NCBI GenBank assembly: GCA_020629175.1
Contig: JAHDDU010000008.1
Location: 1 to 64,000, forward strand
Direction of reading: 5' to 3'
DNA from: Flavimaricola sp.
GTDB taxonomy: Bacteria; Pseudomonadota; Alphaproteobacteria; Rhodobacterales; Rhodobacteraceae
Length of the DNA stretch: 64,000 nucleotides
Positions 1 to 8,670 of this stretch are shown in pieces. The position numbers were made by a program, and so were the translations under genes. Each line of letters opens with the position of its first letter. Position 1 is the first letter of the stretch. The notes under the pieces were generated by a model, which saw nothing but the letters and a program-made list of their open reading frames with translations, did not search any database and was not told the origin of the DNA.

Positions 1-76
1 TGGTGAGCCCGCAGGGGTTCGAACCCTGGACCTACTGATTAAAAGTCAGTTGCTCTACCAACTGAGCTACAGGCTC
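1..76 (-). tRNA. tRNA-Lys (anticodon UUU)
   Basis: The reverse complement folds as a full cloverleaf. The 7-bp acceptor stem GAGCCTG/CGGGCTC contains one G-U pair and is followed by discriminator A and an encoded CCA. The anticodon loop reads CTTTTAA, so the anticodon is TTT (Lys). The T loop GGTTCGAACC is intact. The 3' CCA begins at base 1, so the gene is complete but any downstream sequence lies outside the window. Confidence 0.97.
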
Positions 77-161
77 ACTGCCGCGCTACCTAGAAAACCC
101 GCAGCACCGGGTCAACCCTGAATCTGAGTGTGGGGTGGAATAGCTGCTATGCCTCAACTAT

Positions 162-1010
162 ATGGCAGCCATGACCAAGACTGCAGCCTCTCCCCTCCCG
201 TTCATGAAAATGCATGGACTTGGCAACGATTTCGTTGTGATCGACGCGCGCGCAGCCGGTGCGGCCGCTGCCTTGACGCCGGAGCAGGTGCAGCGGATTG
301 CAGACCGTCATCGTGGTGTTGGATTTGACCAGCTGGCGGTCATTGACGTGGGCCGCGCTGCACCGATTTCTCTCTCGTTCTGGAATTCGGACGGATCGCG
401 CTCCAGCACCTGTGGAAACGCGACGCGCTGTATCGCAGGTTGGGAAATGGACCGGACCGGAGCAGATACGCTCGGGATTGAAACCGATGGTCGCGTTTTG
501 GCCACCCGACGGGCGGATGATGGGTTTGTCGCCGTCAATATGGGTCAGCCAGAGGTACATTGGGAAAAAATCCCTCTGCGAGACAAGATGGATACTCTTT
601 CACTTCCCATAGGTGGCAATCCAACTGCCACAAGCATGGGCAATCCACACTGCTCATTTTTTGTTGATGATGTCGACGCTGTCGATCTTGAAGCCCTTGG
701 CGAAGAGCACGAGCATCATCCTCTATTTCCAGAGCGTACCAATGTTCAGGTCGTGCAAGTGCTGTCCCGCACGCATCTTCGGATGCGGGTGTGGGAGCGG
801 GGCGTAGGGATCACGCTTGCCAGCGGATCATCGTCCTGCGCTGTCGCTGTGGCAGCGGCTCGGCGCGGATTGACGGAACGGTCGGTCACAGTGTCCCTCG
901 ACGGCGGTGATCTTGGGATCAATTGGGCCGAAGATGGCGTCTGGATGAGTGGCCGCACGGCGCATGTTTTTGATGGCGTGTTCACGCCAGACTTCCTCGC
1001 CGGGGCGTAA
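162..1010 (+). CDS. dapF: Diaminopimelate epimerase DapF
   Basis: This cytoplasmic, PLP-independent racemase converts LL- to meso-diaminopimelate for lysine and peptidoglycan synthesis. The 282-residue length fits the family. The N-terminal MHGLGNDFVVID signature is at about residues 17-28. The two half-sites carry Cys84 (STCGN) and Cys226 (SGSSSC), the expected catalytic pair. The usual Glu in the RGVGET motif is Ile here, which I believe occurs in alphaproteobacterial members. A second ATG at 171 would shorten the protein by three residues. mtaB starts one base after the stop, so the two are probably cotranscribed. Confidence 0.95.
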   Translation: MAAMTKTAASPLPFMKMHGLGNDFVVIDARAAGAAAALTPEQVQRIADRHRGVGFDQLAVIDVGRAAPISLSFWNSDGSRSSTCGNATRCIAGWEMDRTGADTLGIETDGRVLATRRADDGFVAVNMGQPEVHWEKIPLRDKMDTLSLPIGGNPTATSMGNPHCSFFVDDVDAVDLEALGEEHEHHPLFPERTNVQVVQVLSRTHLRMRVWERGVGITLASGSSSCAVAVAAARRGLTERSVTVSLDGGDLGINWAEDGVWMSGRTAHVFDGVFTPDFLAGA

Positions 1011-1011
1011 G

Positions 1012-2265
1012 GTGGCCAAGGCACCGATCTTTTCCAACCATGGTTGCCGCCTCAACATGTATGAGACGGAGGCAATGAAGGATCTCGCCGGTGCGGCGGG
1101 CCTCGACGACGCGGTGATCGTAAACACGTGCGCTGTGACGGCGGAGGCTGTGCGCAAGGCCCGTCAGGACATCCGCAAACTGCGGCGCGAAAATCCATCG
1201 GCCCGGATCATTGTGACGGGCTGTGCCGCGCAGACGGAACCTGACACATTTGCTGGAATGGACGAGGTCGATCATGTGATCGGCAATACCGAAAAGATGC
1301 GGGTGGGCACATGGCAAGGCCTTGCAACTGGCCACACAGAACCTGTTCAGGTGGATGACATCATGTCGGTGACTGAGACTGCGGGCCACCTGATCGATGG
1401 CTTCGGCACAAGATCGCGGGCCTATGTGCAGGTACAAAACGGCTGCGATCATCGCTGCACATTTTGCATTATTCCCTATGGCCGGGGCAATTCGCGTTCG
1501 GTGCCTGCCGGTGTTGTTGTTGATCAGATCAAACGGCTTGTCGACAAAGGGTACAATGAGGTCGTGCTCACGGGTGTTGATCTTACCTCATGGGGAGCGG
1601 ACCTGCCGGCCACACCGCGCTTGGGCGATCTGGTGATGCGCATTCTGCGGTTGGTCCCCGATCTGCCGCGCCTGAGGATCAGCAGCATTGACAGTATTGA
1701 GGCCGATGACGCGCTGATGCAGGCCATTGCCACGGAACCGCGCCTCATGCCGCATTTGCATTTGTCGCTGCAGGCGGGCGACGACATGATCCTGAAACGG
1801 ATGAAGCGCCGCCACCTGCGCGATGATGCCATCGCTTTTTGTGCGGAGGCGCGCGCCCTGCGCCCGGACATGACGTTTGGTGCGGATATCATCGCGGGTT
1901 TCCCAACAGAGACCGACGCCATGTTTGCGAACTCGCTGGCCCTGGTGGCGGACTGCGATCTGACATGGCTGCACGTGTTCCCCTACTCCGCGCGCCAAGG
2001 AACGCCCGCCGCGAAGATGCCCGCCGTGGATGGTCGCGCGATTAAGGACCGGGCCGCTCAGTTGCGCGCTGCGGGGACGGACCAAGTTTCACGCCATTTG
2101 GCGGCGCAAGTTGGCCGCAGGCACCGTATCCTGATGGAAAGCCCGACCATGGGGCGCACCGAGCAATTTGCGGAAGTTATTTTTGAGAGCCCCCAAGTCG
2201 AAGGGGCAATCGTCGAGGCCGTGATTTCAGGGGTGGACGGCAGCCAACTTAAGGCCGCCCGCTGA
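1012..2265 (+). CDS. mtaB: tRNA t6A37 methylthiotransferase MtaB
   Basis: This radical-SAM enzyme adds a methylthio group to C2 of t6A at position 37 of ANN-decoding tRNAs. An N-terminal UPF0004 domain carries Cys12, Cys40 and Cys71 for one 4Fe-4S cluster. The radical-SAM motif CDHRCTFC (Cys145, Cys149, Cys152) binds the second, and a TRAM-like tail follows. I chose GTG at 1012 because homology begins there (AKAPIFSNHGCRLNMYE); the open frame extends back to 949 but would overlap dapF. At 417 residues it has normal family length. It is MtaB rather than MiaB because of the short N-terminus and the GCRLNMYETE signature. Confidence 0.9.
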   Translation: MAKAPIFSNHGCRLNMYETEAMKDLAGAAGLDDAVIVNTCAVTAEAVRKARQDIRKLRRENPSARIIVTGCAAQTEPDTFAGMDEVDHVIGNTEKMRVGTWQGLATGHTEPVQVDDIMSVTETAGHLIDGFGTRSRAYVQVQNGCDHRCTFCIIPYGRGNSRSVPAGVVVDQIKRLVDKGYNEVVLTGVDLTSWGADLPATPRLGDLVMRILRLVPDLPRLRISSIDSIEADDALMQAIATEPRLMPHLHLSLQAGDDMILKRMKRRHLRDDAIAFCAEARALRPDMTFGADIIAGFPTETDAMFANSLALVADCDLTWLHVFPYSARQGTPAAKMPAVDGRAIKDRAAQLRAAGTDQVSRHLAAQVGRRHRILMESPTMGRTEQFAEVIFESPQVEGAIVEAVISGVDGSQLKAAR

Positions 2266-2331
2266 ACCATTGGCAAGGGCTACAGCCTGATCCATAGTGC
2301 TGCTCACCCGCAGCAGCTAAAGGCCCGCATC

Positions 2332-2934
2332 ATGAAACTGATCATGTCCCCCACATCCCCGTTTGTGCGCAAGGTCCGGGTGATGATCCTTGAGACGGGT
2401 CTGACTGATCGAGTGCAAGAGATTGAGGTCAGCACGACCCCTCTTAACACTGCGCCAGAGGTGGCAGCAGCGAACCCAATCGGCAAAATTCCCGCACTTC
2501 TGCGCGACGAGGGGCCCGCGATCTATGACAGCCGGGTCATCACGCGATATCTGGACGCGCAAGCTGGCTGTGGCTTCTACCCTGACACCCGGATTTGGGA
2601 AGTGCTGACGCTCGAAGCCAGCGCGGACGCGATCATGGAAGCCGCTGTTGCGATGACGTACGAAGCGCGGCTCCGCCCCGAGGCGCAACAATCGCCTGAG
2701 ATTGTCGAGGCCCAATGGCAGAAGGCCGCTCGCGCCATTTCAGCGATCAACGCCCGCTGGATGAGCCATCTGGCTGGACCCCTGGATATGTCACATATCG
2801 CCGTGGGGTGCGCCTTGGCCTATGTTGATTTCCGCCATGACGCTCGCGGGTGGCGCAACGGCAACGACGCGCTGGCCGCGTGGTTTGCGGGCTTTGACGC
2901 CCGCGACAGCATGCAAGCGACCGTTCCTGAGTGA
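2332..2934 (+). CDS. Glutathione S-transferase family protein
   Basis: This is a 200-residue two-domain GST. The N-terminal thioredoxin-like fold begins MKLIMSPTSPFVRKVRVM, with Ser in the usual catalytic area, then NPIGKIPAL (cis-Pro) and YDSRVITRYLD (glutathione-binding loop). A helical C-terminal domain follows. It probably acts in the cytoplasm on unknown electrophiles or in thiol exchange. It lies 66 bases downstream of mtaB on the same strand and nearly abuts the convergent outer-membrane protein gene. The substrate cannot be read from the sequence. Confidence 0.85.
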   Translation: MKLIMSPTSPFVRKVRVMILETGLTDRVQEIEVSTTPLNTAPEVAAANPIGKIPALLRDEGPAIYDSRVITRYLDAQAGCGFYPDTRIWEVLTLEASADAIMEAAVAMTYEARLRPEAQQSPEIVEAQWQKAARAISAINARWMSHLAGPLDMSHIAVGCALAYVDFRHDARGWRNGNDALAAWFAGFDARDSMQATVPE

Positions 2935-2940
2935 GCGAGC

Positions 2941-3588
2941 CTAAAAGCTGTAGCTGACACCAAAATTAATGGCGTTGGTGATGATGTTCGTCTCGAGCGA
3001 CCCGCCGGTGTCCAAATCAGCCTCGTTCAGCGAATAGGTTCCTTTGTACTCTCCGAAAACGGACCAAGTGTCAGTGATCGGATAACTTGCCCCGGCTATC
3101 CACGCCACGGCAGGCCCGGTGACCTGATAGCCAAAGGTGCGGCTGCTCTCTTCCGTTAGTTCGACATGCGGAATGGATAGGCCGAGGCCGCCGCCGACAT
3201 AGGGCGTGACCTGACCAAAGGCGGCGGGCCACCGACGGTAGGCGTTCAGGGTCAGGATGTTGATGCCGTCCGAAAATTCAAGTCGCTCAAACCCGGTCTC
3301 GGCGAGCGTTTCAGCGTCAGCATAGACTTTAGCATGGGTGAAATCGACACCGACACCAAAGGTCTCACTCCGCCACCACGTTGCGCGCCAACCATAGTAC
3401 GGCGGCGTCTCAAAAGAGCGACCTTCCCACCCAGCGGTGAAAGACGTGTCTGCAACGACACTGTCGCCTGTGATCGTTGTTGTGGAATGCGGGCTCGACT
3501 GAGCACCGCCGTAGAAGCTGAGTTCGACTTCAGCGGCCGCCAGAACAGGGCAGGCAATTGCAGCAGCGATTGAAGTTAAACGGATCAT
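2941..3588 (-). CDS. Outer-membrane beta-barrel protein (possible lipid A oxidase-like)
   Basis: This is a predicted exported 8-stranded-type barrel of 215 residues. The signal peptide MIRLTSIAAAIACPVLAAAE is followed by alternating aromatic strands (VELSFYGGAQ) and ends in Phe (GVSYSF), as outer-membrane barrels do. I start at 3588 because a good ribosome site (ATGAGGG) sits eight bases upstream; a longer open frame reaches 3645. Proteins of this pattern are sometimes annotated as lipid A oxidase (LpxQ-like), but I cannot confirm that. It is convergent with the GST gene. Confidence 0.7.
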   Translation of the reverse strand: MIRLTSIAAAIACPVLAAAEVELSFYGGAQSSPHSTTTITGDSVVADTSFTAGWEGRSFETPPYYGWRATWWRSETFGVGVDFTHAKVYADAETLAETGFERLEFSDGINILTLNAYRRWPAAFGQVTPYVGGGLGLSIPHVELTEESSRTFGYQVTGPAVAWIAGASYPITDTWSVFGEYKGTYSLNEADLDTGGSLETNIITNAINFGVSYSF

Positions 3589-3672
3589 TCGGCAAACCCT
3601 CATCAAAGCATTGACGATGACATAGGCCGCAGCCACCGCGGCCACAAGCGACAGGGCGTCACATTCACGTTG

Positions 3673-4032
3673 CTAGTCCAGATACGCCCAAGTCTCTGCG
3701 CCATCAAATGTACGGACTGCAAAGGACCCCAATGCATCTCGCGAAGCAAGTCGCATGTTCACCGAAACTCTGTCACCCAGATTCCCGCCGGGCCGAGAGC
3801 TATAGTGCGTGATACACCCGCAGGTCGCGCAATGATGAAAATTGATCAGAGCGTCACCATGCACATAAACGCGGGTCTGCCCGGTCACCGAGACATCGTT
3901 CTCTGTCGCATGTGCCCATAGGGCGCCGTACCTGTGGCAGATACTACACGTGCATTGCACCAGATGTGGTGGTCTGGAGCGCAGGACCCAAGAGACTGCG
4001 CCACAATGGCAATGTCCTTCAATCTCATCCAT
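3673..4032 (-). CDS. GFA family (glutathione-dependent formaldehyde-activating/CENP-V fold) protein
   Basis: This small zinc-binding protein carries the family cysteines in order: GHCHCGAV, then QCTCSICHR, then CATCGC. The family includes glutathione-formaldehyde adduct enzymes, but most members have no proven activity. ATG at 4032 puts the first motif near the N-terminus; an in-frame GTG at 4041 is also possible. About 190 bases separate it from the divergent petA gene, and I see no obvious operator there. Confidence 0.85.
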   Translation of the reverse strand: MDEIEGHCHCGAVSWVLRSRPPHLVQCTCSICHRYGALWAHATENDVSVTGQTRVYVHGDALINFHHCATCGCITHYSSRPGGNLGDRVSVNMRLASRDALGSFAVRTFDGAETWAYLD

Positions 4033-4234
4033 GGCCTGCACCGCCGTGATGTGTCAGCATCACCCACCCCCCCTGCGCCCTAATGTCCGCTGGACGGCCC
4101 TAGAATAGAGGGCTAAGTAGCCGGGCGAAAGACCACGGAATGAATCCGCCCGGCTGATTCTGTCGGTTTTGTCCTGCATTTGGGGCTGGAACGTAAAACC
4201 ACAGCATCGGGCGACCAAAATGGAGATGCACCTC

Positions 4235-4840
4235 GTGTCACATGCAGACGACTTACAGGGCACACGCCGAGACTTTATCTACTACGCAACGGCAGGCGGC
4301 GGCGCGATCGCGGCCGGCGTTGGCGGTTGGGGCCTGATCAACTCGATGAACCCATCACGCGATGTTCTGGCGCTTCAGTCGGTCCGCGTTGATATCAGCG
4401 GCCTGAGCGAAGGCATGCAGATCGTGCCATTGTGGCAGGGCAAGCCAGTGTTCATCCGCTACCGCACGCCTGAGGAGATTGAAGCCGCGCGTTCGGTTGA
4501 TGTTGCGGACCTGCCAGACCAATCTGCTGGCAACGATTTGCTGGGCGATGACGCCGAGGCAACAGACGCCAACCGCACCGTGGCTGTTTTTGATGGTGGC
4601 GAGGGTGTTGAGCCTACATTCCCAGAGGGCGCGCTCTATGTGTCCAGCGGCCTGTGCACGCACCTTGGTTGTGTGCCTGTAGGCGAAAGCGGCGATTTCG
4701 GTGGCTGGTTTTGCCCGTGCCACGGCTCGCACTACGATACGGCCGGCCGGATCCGCAAAGGCCCAGCGCCGCGCAACCTACCCATTCCCTATGCTGTCCT
4801 CGTAGAGGACACCGTTCTGCAACTCGGTGAGGAGGCTTAA
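4235..4840 (+). CDS. petA: Ubiquinol-cytochrome c reductase Rieske iron-sulfur subunit PetA
   Basis: This is the Rieske subunit of cytochrome bc1, passing electrons from ubiquinol to cytochrome c1. The N-terminus has a twin-arginine motif ([11 protein letters not shown], about residues 9-19) and a membrane anchor (20-36). The 2Fe-2S ligands lie in CTHLGC (Cys141, His143) and CPCHGS (Cys160, His163), with the structural disulfide Cys146-Cys162. I chose GTG at 4235, giving 201 residues, because GGAG lies nine bases upstream and homology starts at SHADD. Upstream ATGs at 4220 and 4226 overlap that ribosome site. First gene of petABC. Confidence 0.95.
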   Translation: MSHADDLQGTRRDFIYYATAGGGAIAAGVGGWGLINSMNPSRDVLALQSVRVDISGLSEGMQIVPLWQGKPVFIRYRTPEEIEAARSVDVADLPDQSAGNDLLGDDAEATDANRTVAVFDGGEGVEPTFPEGALYVSSGLCTHLGCVPVGESGDFGGWFCPCHGSHYDTAGRIRKGPAPRNLPIPYAVLVEDTVLQLGEEA

Positions 4841-4843
4841 GTC

Positions 4844-6193
4844 ATGGCTGGTATTCCACACGACCACTACGAACCGTCCACAGGGGGCGAAAAGTGGCTG
4901 CACAAGCGGCTGCCTGTCGTCGGCCTGATGTACGACACGCTGATGATCCCCACACCCAAGAACCTGAACTGGATGTGGATCTGGGGCATCGTCCTTGTCT
5001 TTACGCTCGTTCTGCAGATTGCGACCGGCGTGATACTTGCGATGCACTACGTGGCCGACACAGAGCTCGCCTTTTCACGGATTGAGCACATCATGCGCAA
5101 TGTGAACGGCGGTGCGATGATCCGCTACGTACATATGAACGGTGCGTCACTCTTCTTTGTCGCCGTCTATGCGCACATTTTCCGCGCGCTGTACTACGGC
5201 TCATACAAATCTCCGCGGGAAGTCACATGGATCATCGGCATCCTGATGTTCGTCCTGATGATGGGCACAGCCTTTATGGGCTACGTTCTGCCATGGGGTC
5301 AGATGTCGTTCCACGGGACCGCCGTGATCACCGGCCTGTTTGGCGCCATCCCGTTCGTGGGTGAGGCGATCCAAACATGGCTCTTGGGTGCTGGCGCCGT
5401 GGGTCAGCCTGCGCTGAACCGCTTCTTTGCACTGCACTACATGCTTCCCTTCGTGCTGCTGGGGCTGACCATCGTGCACGTCTGGGCCTTCCACACCACG
5501 GGCAATAATAACCCGACAGGTGTTGAGGTTCGCCGCACCAGCAAAGAGGAAGCCGAGCGCGACACACTGCCGTTCTGGCCATACTTTGTGATCAAGGATC
5601 TTCTCGCACTCGTCGTGATCCTGATCGTCTTTACTGCCATTGTAGGCTTTATGCCCAACTACCTTGGCCACCCGGACAACTACATCCCGGCGACGGCTGC
5701 GGCGACACCTGCACACATCGTGCCAGAATGGTACTTCCTGCCCTTCTACGCGATCCTGCGGGCCTTTGATGACAGCGTCTGGATCGTGATCCTGACCAAC
5801 TGGCTGACCTTCGGCATCATCGACGGCAAGTTCTTTGGTGTTCTGGCGATGTTCGGCGCGATTGCGGTGATGGCTCTGGCTCCTTGGCTCGACACATCAT
5901 CGGTGCGCTCTGGCCGCTACCGCCCGATGTTCAAGTGGTGGTTCTGGCTGCTGGTTGTCGACTTCATCATCCTGATGTGGGTCGGTGCGCGCCCTGCGGA
6001 AGGCATCTACCCAGTGATCTCGCTGATTGGCGCGACCTACTGGTTTGCCTACTTCCTCGTGATCCTGCCACTTTTGGGTGTGATCGAGAAGCCGCTGACA
6101 CCACCGGCGACAATCGAAGAAGACTTTGCCGCCCATTACCCGAAATCGACCGGGGGCAGCAGTTCTGCACCTGCAGCCGCTCCGGCTGAGTGA
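4844..6193 (+). CDS. petB: Cytochrome b subunit of bc1 complex PetB
   Basis: This diheme membrane subunit carries the Qo and Qi quinone sites. At 449 residues it matches the long bacterial form. The first helices contain the haem-ligand region, [16 protein letters not shown] forms the Qo-side segment, and PEWYFLPFY is the Qo motif. The start three bases after petA has a strong GAGGAGG ribosome site inside the petA end. The Pro/Ala/Ser-rich C-terminus ([11 protein letters not shown]) is probably disordered. Confidence 0.97.
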   Translation: MAGIPHDHYEPSTGGEKWLHKRLPVVGLMYDTLMIPTPKNLNWMWIWGIVLVFTLVLQIATGVILAMHYVADTELAFSRIEHIMRNVNGGAMIRYVHMNGASLFFVAVYAHIFRALYYGSYKSPREVTWIIGILMFVLMMGTAFMGYVLPWGQMSFHGTAVITGLFGAIPFVGEAIQTWLLGAGAVGQPALNRFFALHYMLPFVLLGLTIVHVWAFHTTGNNNPTGVEVRRTSKEEAERDTLPFWPYFVIKDLLALVVILIVFTAIVGFMPNYLGHPDNYIPATAAATPAHIVPEWYFLPFYAILRAFDDSVWIVILTNWLTFGIIDGKFFGVLAMFGAIAVMALAPWLDTSSVRSGRYRPMFKWWFWLLVVDFIILMWVGARPAEGIYPVISLIGATYWFAYFLVILPLLGVIEKPLTPPATIEEDFAAHYPKSTGGSSSAPAAAPAE

Positions 6194-6210
6194 GAAAAGG
6201 ACAAATACTC

Positions 6211-7083
6211 ATGTTGAAAACACTCACTCTCACAACTGCACTTGGTCTGGGCCTTATGGTCTCGACCGGTGCGCAGGCCGCCGGCGCCGAGACCTACGTC
6301 GAAGACTTCGATTTCTCGTTTGAGGGTATGTTCGGTCGCTACGACACGATGCAGCTGCAACGCGGGATGCAGGTCTACACCGAAGTCTGCGCCAGCTGCC
6401 ATGGTCTGGAATATGTCACTTTTCGCAGCCTCGCTGAGGACGGTGGCATCGGCTGGACCGACGATAACGTACGCGACTACATCGAGTTCAACGGGATCGA
6501 GCTGTTCGACAATACGCTCGACGATGGCTTTGGCGATTTCCGCCCTGCCGAACTGACTGATACGTTCCCCGGCAGCCAGGCCGAAGGTGCACCTGACCTG
6601 AGCCTCATGGCCAAGGCGCGTGCGGGCTTTCACGGCCCCGAGGGCACAGGCTTGAACCAGTTGTTCTACGGGATGGGCGGGCCAGAGTATATTGCCTCGC
6701 TCATGACCGGCTACGCTGAAGAGCCCGAATGCGCCCTCGAAGGTGAACCGATGGACGGCTACTACAATACGGCCTTTGGCGCTGGCGGTTTCCCTGAAAG
6801 CTGCATCGACGAAAACGGCAAACACAAAGTTCCAGGAAGCTGGATTGGTATGCCACCGCCACTTGATGACGGTTGGATCGAGTATGCCGACGGCAGCCCG
6901 AACGACCTCGACGCGCTGTCGGCTGATGTTGCTGCCTTCCTGATGTGGACGGCCGAACCCGGACTGAATGCACGCAAGCAGGCCGGCCTGACCGGCGTCA
7001 TCTTCCTCAGCATCCTCGCTGTTCTGCTTTACCTCACAAACAAGCGTTTGTGGGCGCCAATCAAGAAAGGCCGAGACGAGTAA
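6211..7083 (+). CDS. petC: Cytochrome c1 PetC
   Basis: Membrane-anchored c-type cytochrome of the bc1 complex. A signal peptide runs to about residue 24 (TGAQAAG). The haem-binding CASCH is at residues 60-64, the probable Met ligand is in WIGMPPPL, and a C-terminal anchor helix (GVIFLSILAVLLYL) is followed by basic residues. Two cysteines (PEC...ESC) frame an insertion like the disulfide loop of Rhodobacter cytochrome c1. I chose ATG 6211, not the earlier open frame at 6190, because it begins the signal peptide and AAAAGGA precedes it. Confidence 0.95.
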   Translation: MLKTLTLTTALGLGLMVSTGAQAAGAETYVEDFDFSFEGMFGRYDTMQLQRGMQVYTEVCASCHGLEYVTFRSLAEDGGIGWTDDNVRDYIEFNGIELFDNTLDDGFGDFRPAELTDTFPGSQAEGAPDLSLMAKARAGFHGPEGTGLNQLFYGMGGPEYIASLMTGYAEEPECALEGEPMDGYYNTAFGAGGFPESCIDENGKHKVPGSWIGMPPPLDDGWIEYADGSPNDLDALSADVAAFLMWTAEPGLNARKQAGLTGVIFLSILAVLLYLTNKRLWAPIKKGRDE

Positions 7084-7103
7084 GTCTTAGCTCAATGACT
7101 TGG

Positions 7104-7134
7104 AAAGGCGCGCCGGTCCGGTGCGCCTTTTTCA
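7104..7134 (+). terminator. Rho-independent terminator after petC
   Basis: The 8-bp perfect stem AAAGGCGC/GCGCCTTT has an 11-base loop and a run of T residues on the plus strand. It lies 20 bases after petC. It could also serve the convergent tspO, though the minus-strand T run is short. Confidence 0.85.
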
Positions 7135-7137
7135 TTT

Positions 7138-7617
7138 TTACAGTTTGGACGGCTCAAGCGGTTTCTGATCCGGATTGAGGCGCGCGACAGACAGGTTCAA
7201 CGCCGCAGCCACCGTGACCCAAATCAGGTAAGGCACAAATGCGAGCCCAGCCCAGAGATCGAGCTGTAGATGCGTGATGGTGCATCCCAGTACCGCCACC
7301 CACAGCATTGCCATAATCGGCAGCGATGATTTCAATCGCCGAAGGCCAAAGAAGACTGGCGTCCAGAGCGTGTTAAAAGCTATCTGCAACGCCCAGAACG
7401 CCATTGCGTAAGCATTCCCGTCGAGGGGGGCGACGCGGGCCCCGGCAAAGGAGATCAGGAAATAGATGGATGTCCAGGCCACTGGGAACACCCAGTTTGG
7501 AGGGACCCAGTTCGGCTTGTTCAGCCGCTCATACCAGGGGCCGGTCGGAAACATCGCCCCCGTCGCGGCCGCACCGCAGCACGCTAAGAAGAAGATCGCA
7601 AAGAGGTAGATATCCAT
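7138..7617 (-). CDS. tspO: Tryptophan-rich sensory protein TspO
   Basis: This outer- or inner-membrane TspO/MBR (benzodiazepine receptor) family protein has 159 residues, about five hydrophobic segments and the Trp-rich WVPPNWVFPVAWTSIY stretch. In Rhodobacter sphaeroides TspO tunes expression of PpsR-controlled pigment genes in response to oxygen and porphyrins, and its gene sits next to crtIB, as here. It is the third gene of the minus-strand crtI-crtB-tspO run, 30 bases after crtB. Confidence 0.95.
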   Translation of the reverse strand: MDIYLFAIFFLACCGAAATGAMFPTGPWYERLNKPNWVPPNWVFPVAWTSIYFLISFAGARVAPLDGNAYAMAFWALQIAFNTLWTPVFFGLRRLKSSLPIMAMLWVAVLGCTITHLQLDLWAGLAFVPYLIWVTVAAALNLSVARLNPDQKPLEPSKL

Positions 7618-7647
7618 CGCCGGCCCTTTCGTGGCTTGCGAAGTTAC

Positions 7648-8670
7648 TTAGGCCCCTTGCCCGCCAGGTCCAATGCCTGCTTGCCTGTTGTGAAGGTCTG
7701 CCAGCACATCCATTAACGCAACTGTTCGGCCCTGAGCCTTTGTGCCCCGACCAGCTGCATCAACAAGGAATGCGACCTCCTCGAGTGGCGGCGCAAAAAT
7801 GACTGCGGGTTTCGGCATAATGACTGAGGCTCCCGTTCTGAACGTGGCCTGGGCCATCCACCCCAGTTTTTGTACGGTGGAGGTGTGCGCCCTCATTGAG
7901 ATACTATCGAACCCCTGCCGGCGCACCTGTGTTCCGATTCCAGCATAGATCAACCGCGCGGCCCAAATCCCCATGCGGGCGTTCAGCGGGAGTGCGGCGA
8001 TACCCGCCTCTGATCTTGCGTAGAGTCTGTCTGCTTCGGCCAATAGTCGTGCCACCATGCGCCGTACCTCGCGCGTTGGCAGGGGGTCACGAAGAAAATT
8101 CAGCGGATCAATCCCGACCTCAGCCAACCAATCGGTCGGCAGATAAATACGTCCGGCGCGGGCATCTTCCCCCACATCGCGCGCGATGTTGGTCAGCTGC
8201 ATCGCCACACCCAGATCACAGGCGCGGGCCAAAGCATCCGGATCGCGAACGCGCATCAAAACACACATCATTGCCCCCACGGCGCTGGCCACCCGGGCCG
8301 AATAGGCCCGCACGTGTGACAACGTCTGATACGTACGCCCCTGAGCGTCCCAAGCGAGACCTTCAAGCAAGGCTTCGGGCAAAGCACGCGGCATTTCAAA
8401 CTCTTCCACAATCGCCGCAAAAGCCCGGTCCTCGGGCGCATTTCTAGGTGTGCCAGCATACGCCATATCGAGCCTATCCCGCAAAGACAGGACAGCAGCC
8501 GCCTTTTCATCGCCCTCGTCCACCTCATCATCTGCAAGGCGACAAAAGGCATAGAGGACCAGAGCCGGATCACGCACGGCGGCAGGCAACAGGCGCGAGG
8601 CCGCATGGAAGGACAAGGACCCCGTGCGAATGGCCTCACGGCAGTGGATCAGATCATCTTCACGGATCAT
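7648..8670 (-). CDS. crtB: Phytoene synthase CrtB
   Basis: This enzyme condenses two geranylgeranyl diphosphates to phytoene, the first committed carotenoid step. The two Asp-rich prenyl-diphosphate sites are visible: LADDEVDEGDE near residue 46 and NIARDVGEDARAGRIYLP in the middle of the protein. The length of 340 residues is typical. The start overlaps the crtI stop as ATGA, which implies translational coupling. Confidence 0.96.
   Translation of the reverse strand: MIREDDLIHCREAIRTGSLSFHAASRLLPAAVRDPALVLYAFCRLADDEVDEGDEKAAAVLSLRDRLDMAYAGTPRNAPEDRAFAAIVEEFEMPRALPEALLEGLAWDAQGRTYQTLSHVRAYSARVASAVGAMMCVLMRVRDPDALARACDLGVAMQLTNIARDVGEDARAGRIYLPTDWLAEVGIDPLNFLRDPLPTREVRRMVARLLAEADRLYARSEAGIAALPLNARMGIWAARLIYAGIGTQVRRQGFDSISMRAHTSTVQKLGWMAQATFRTGASVIMPKPAVIFAPPLEEVAFLVDAAGRGTKAQGRTVALMDVLADLHNRQAGIGPGGQGA

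Noticed and set aside
195-1010. Loss of the usual catalytic-site Glu in DapF (RGVGIT)
   Set aside because: Alphaproteobacterial DapF proteins commonly have a hydrophobic residue here, and both catalytic cysteines are intact.
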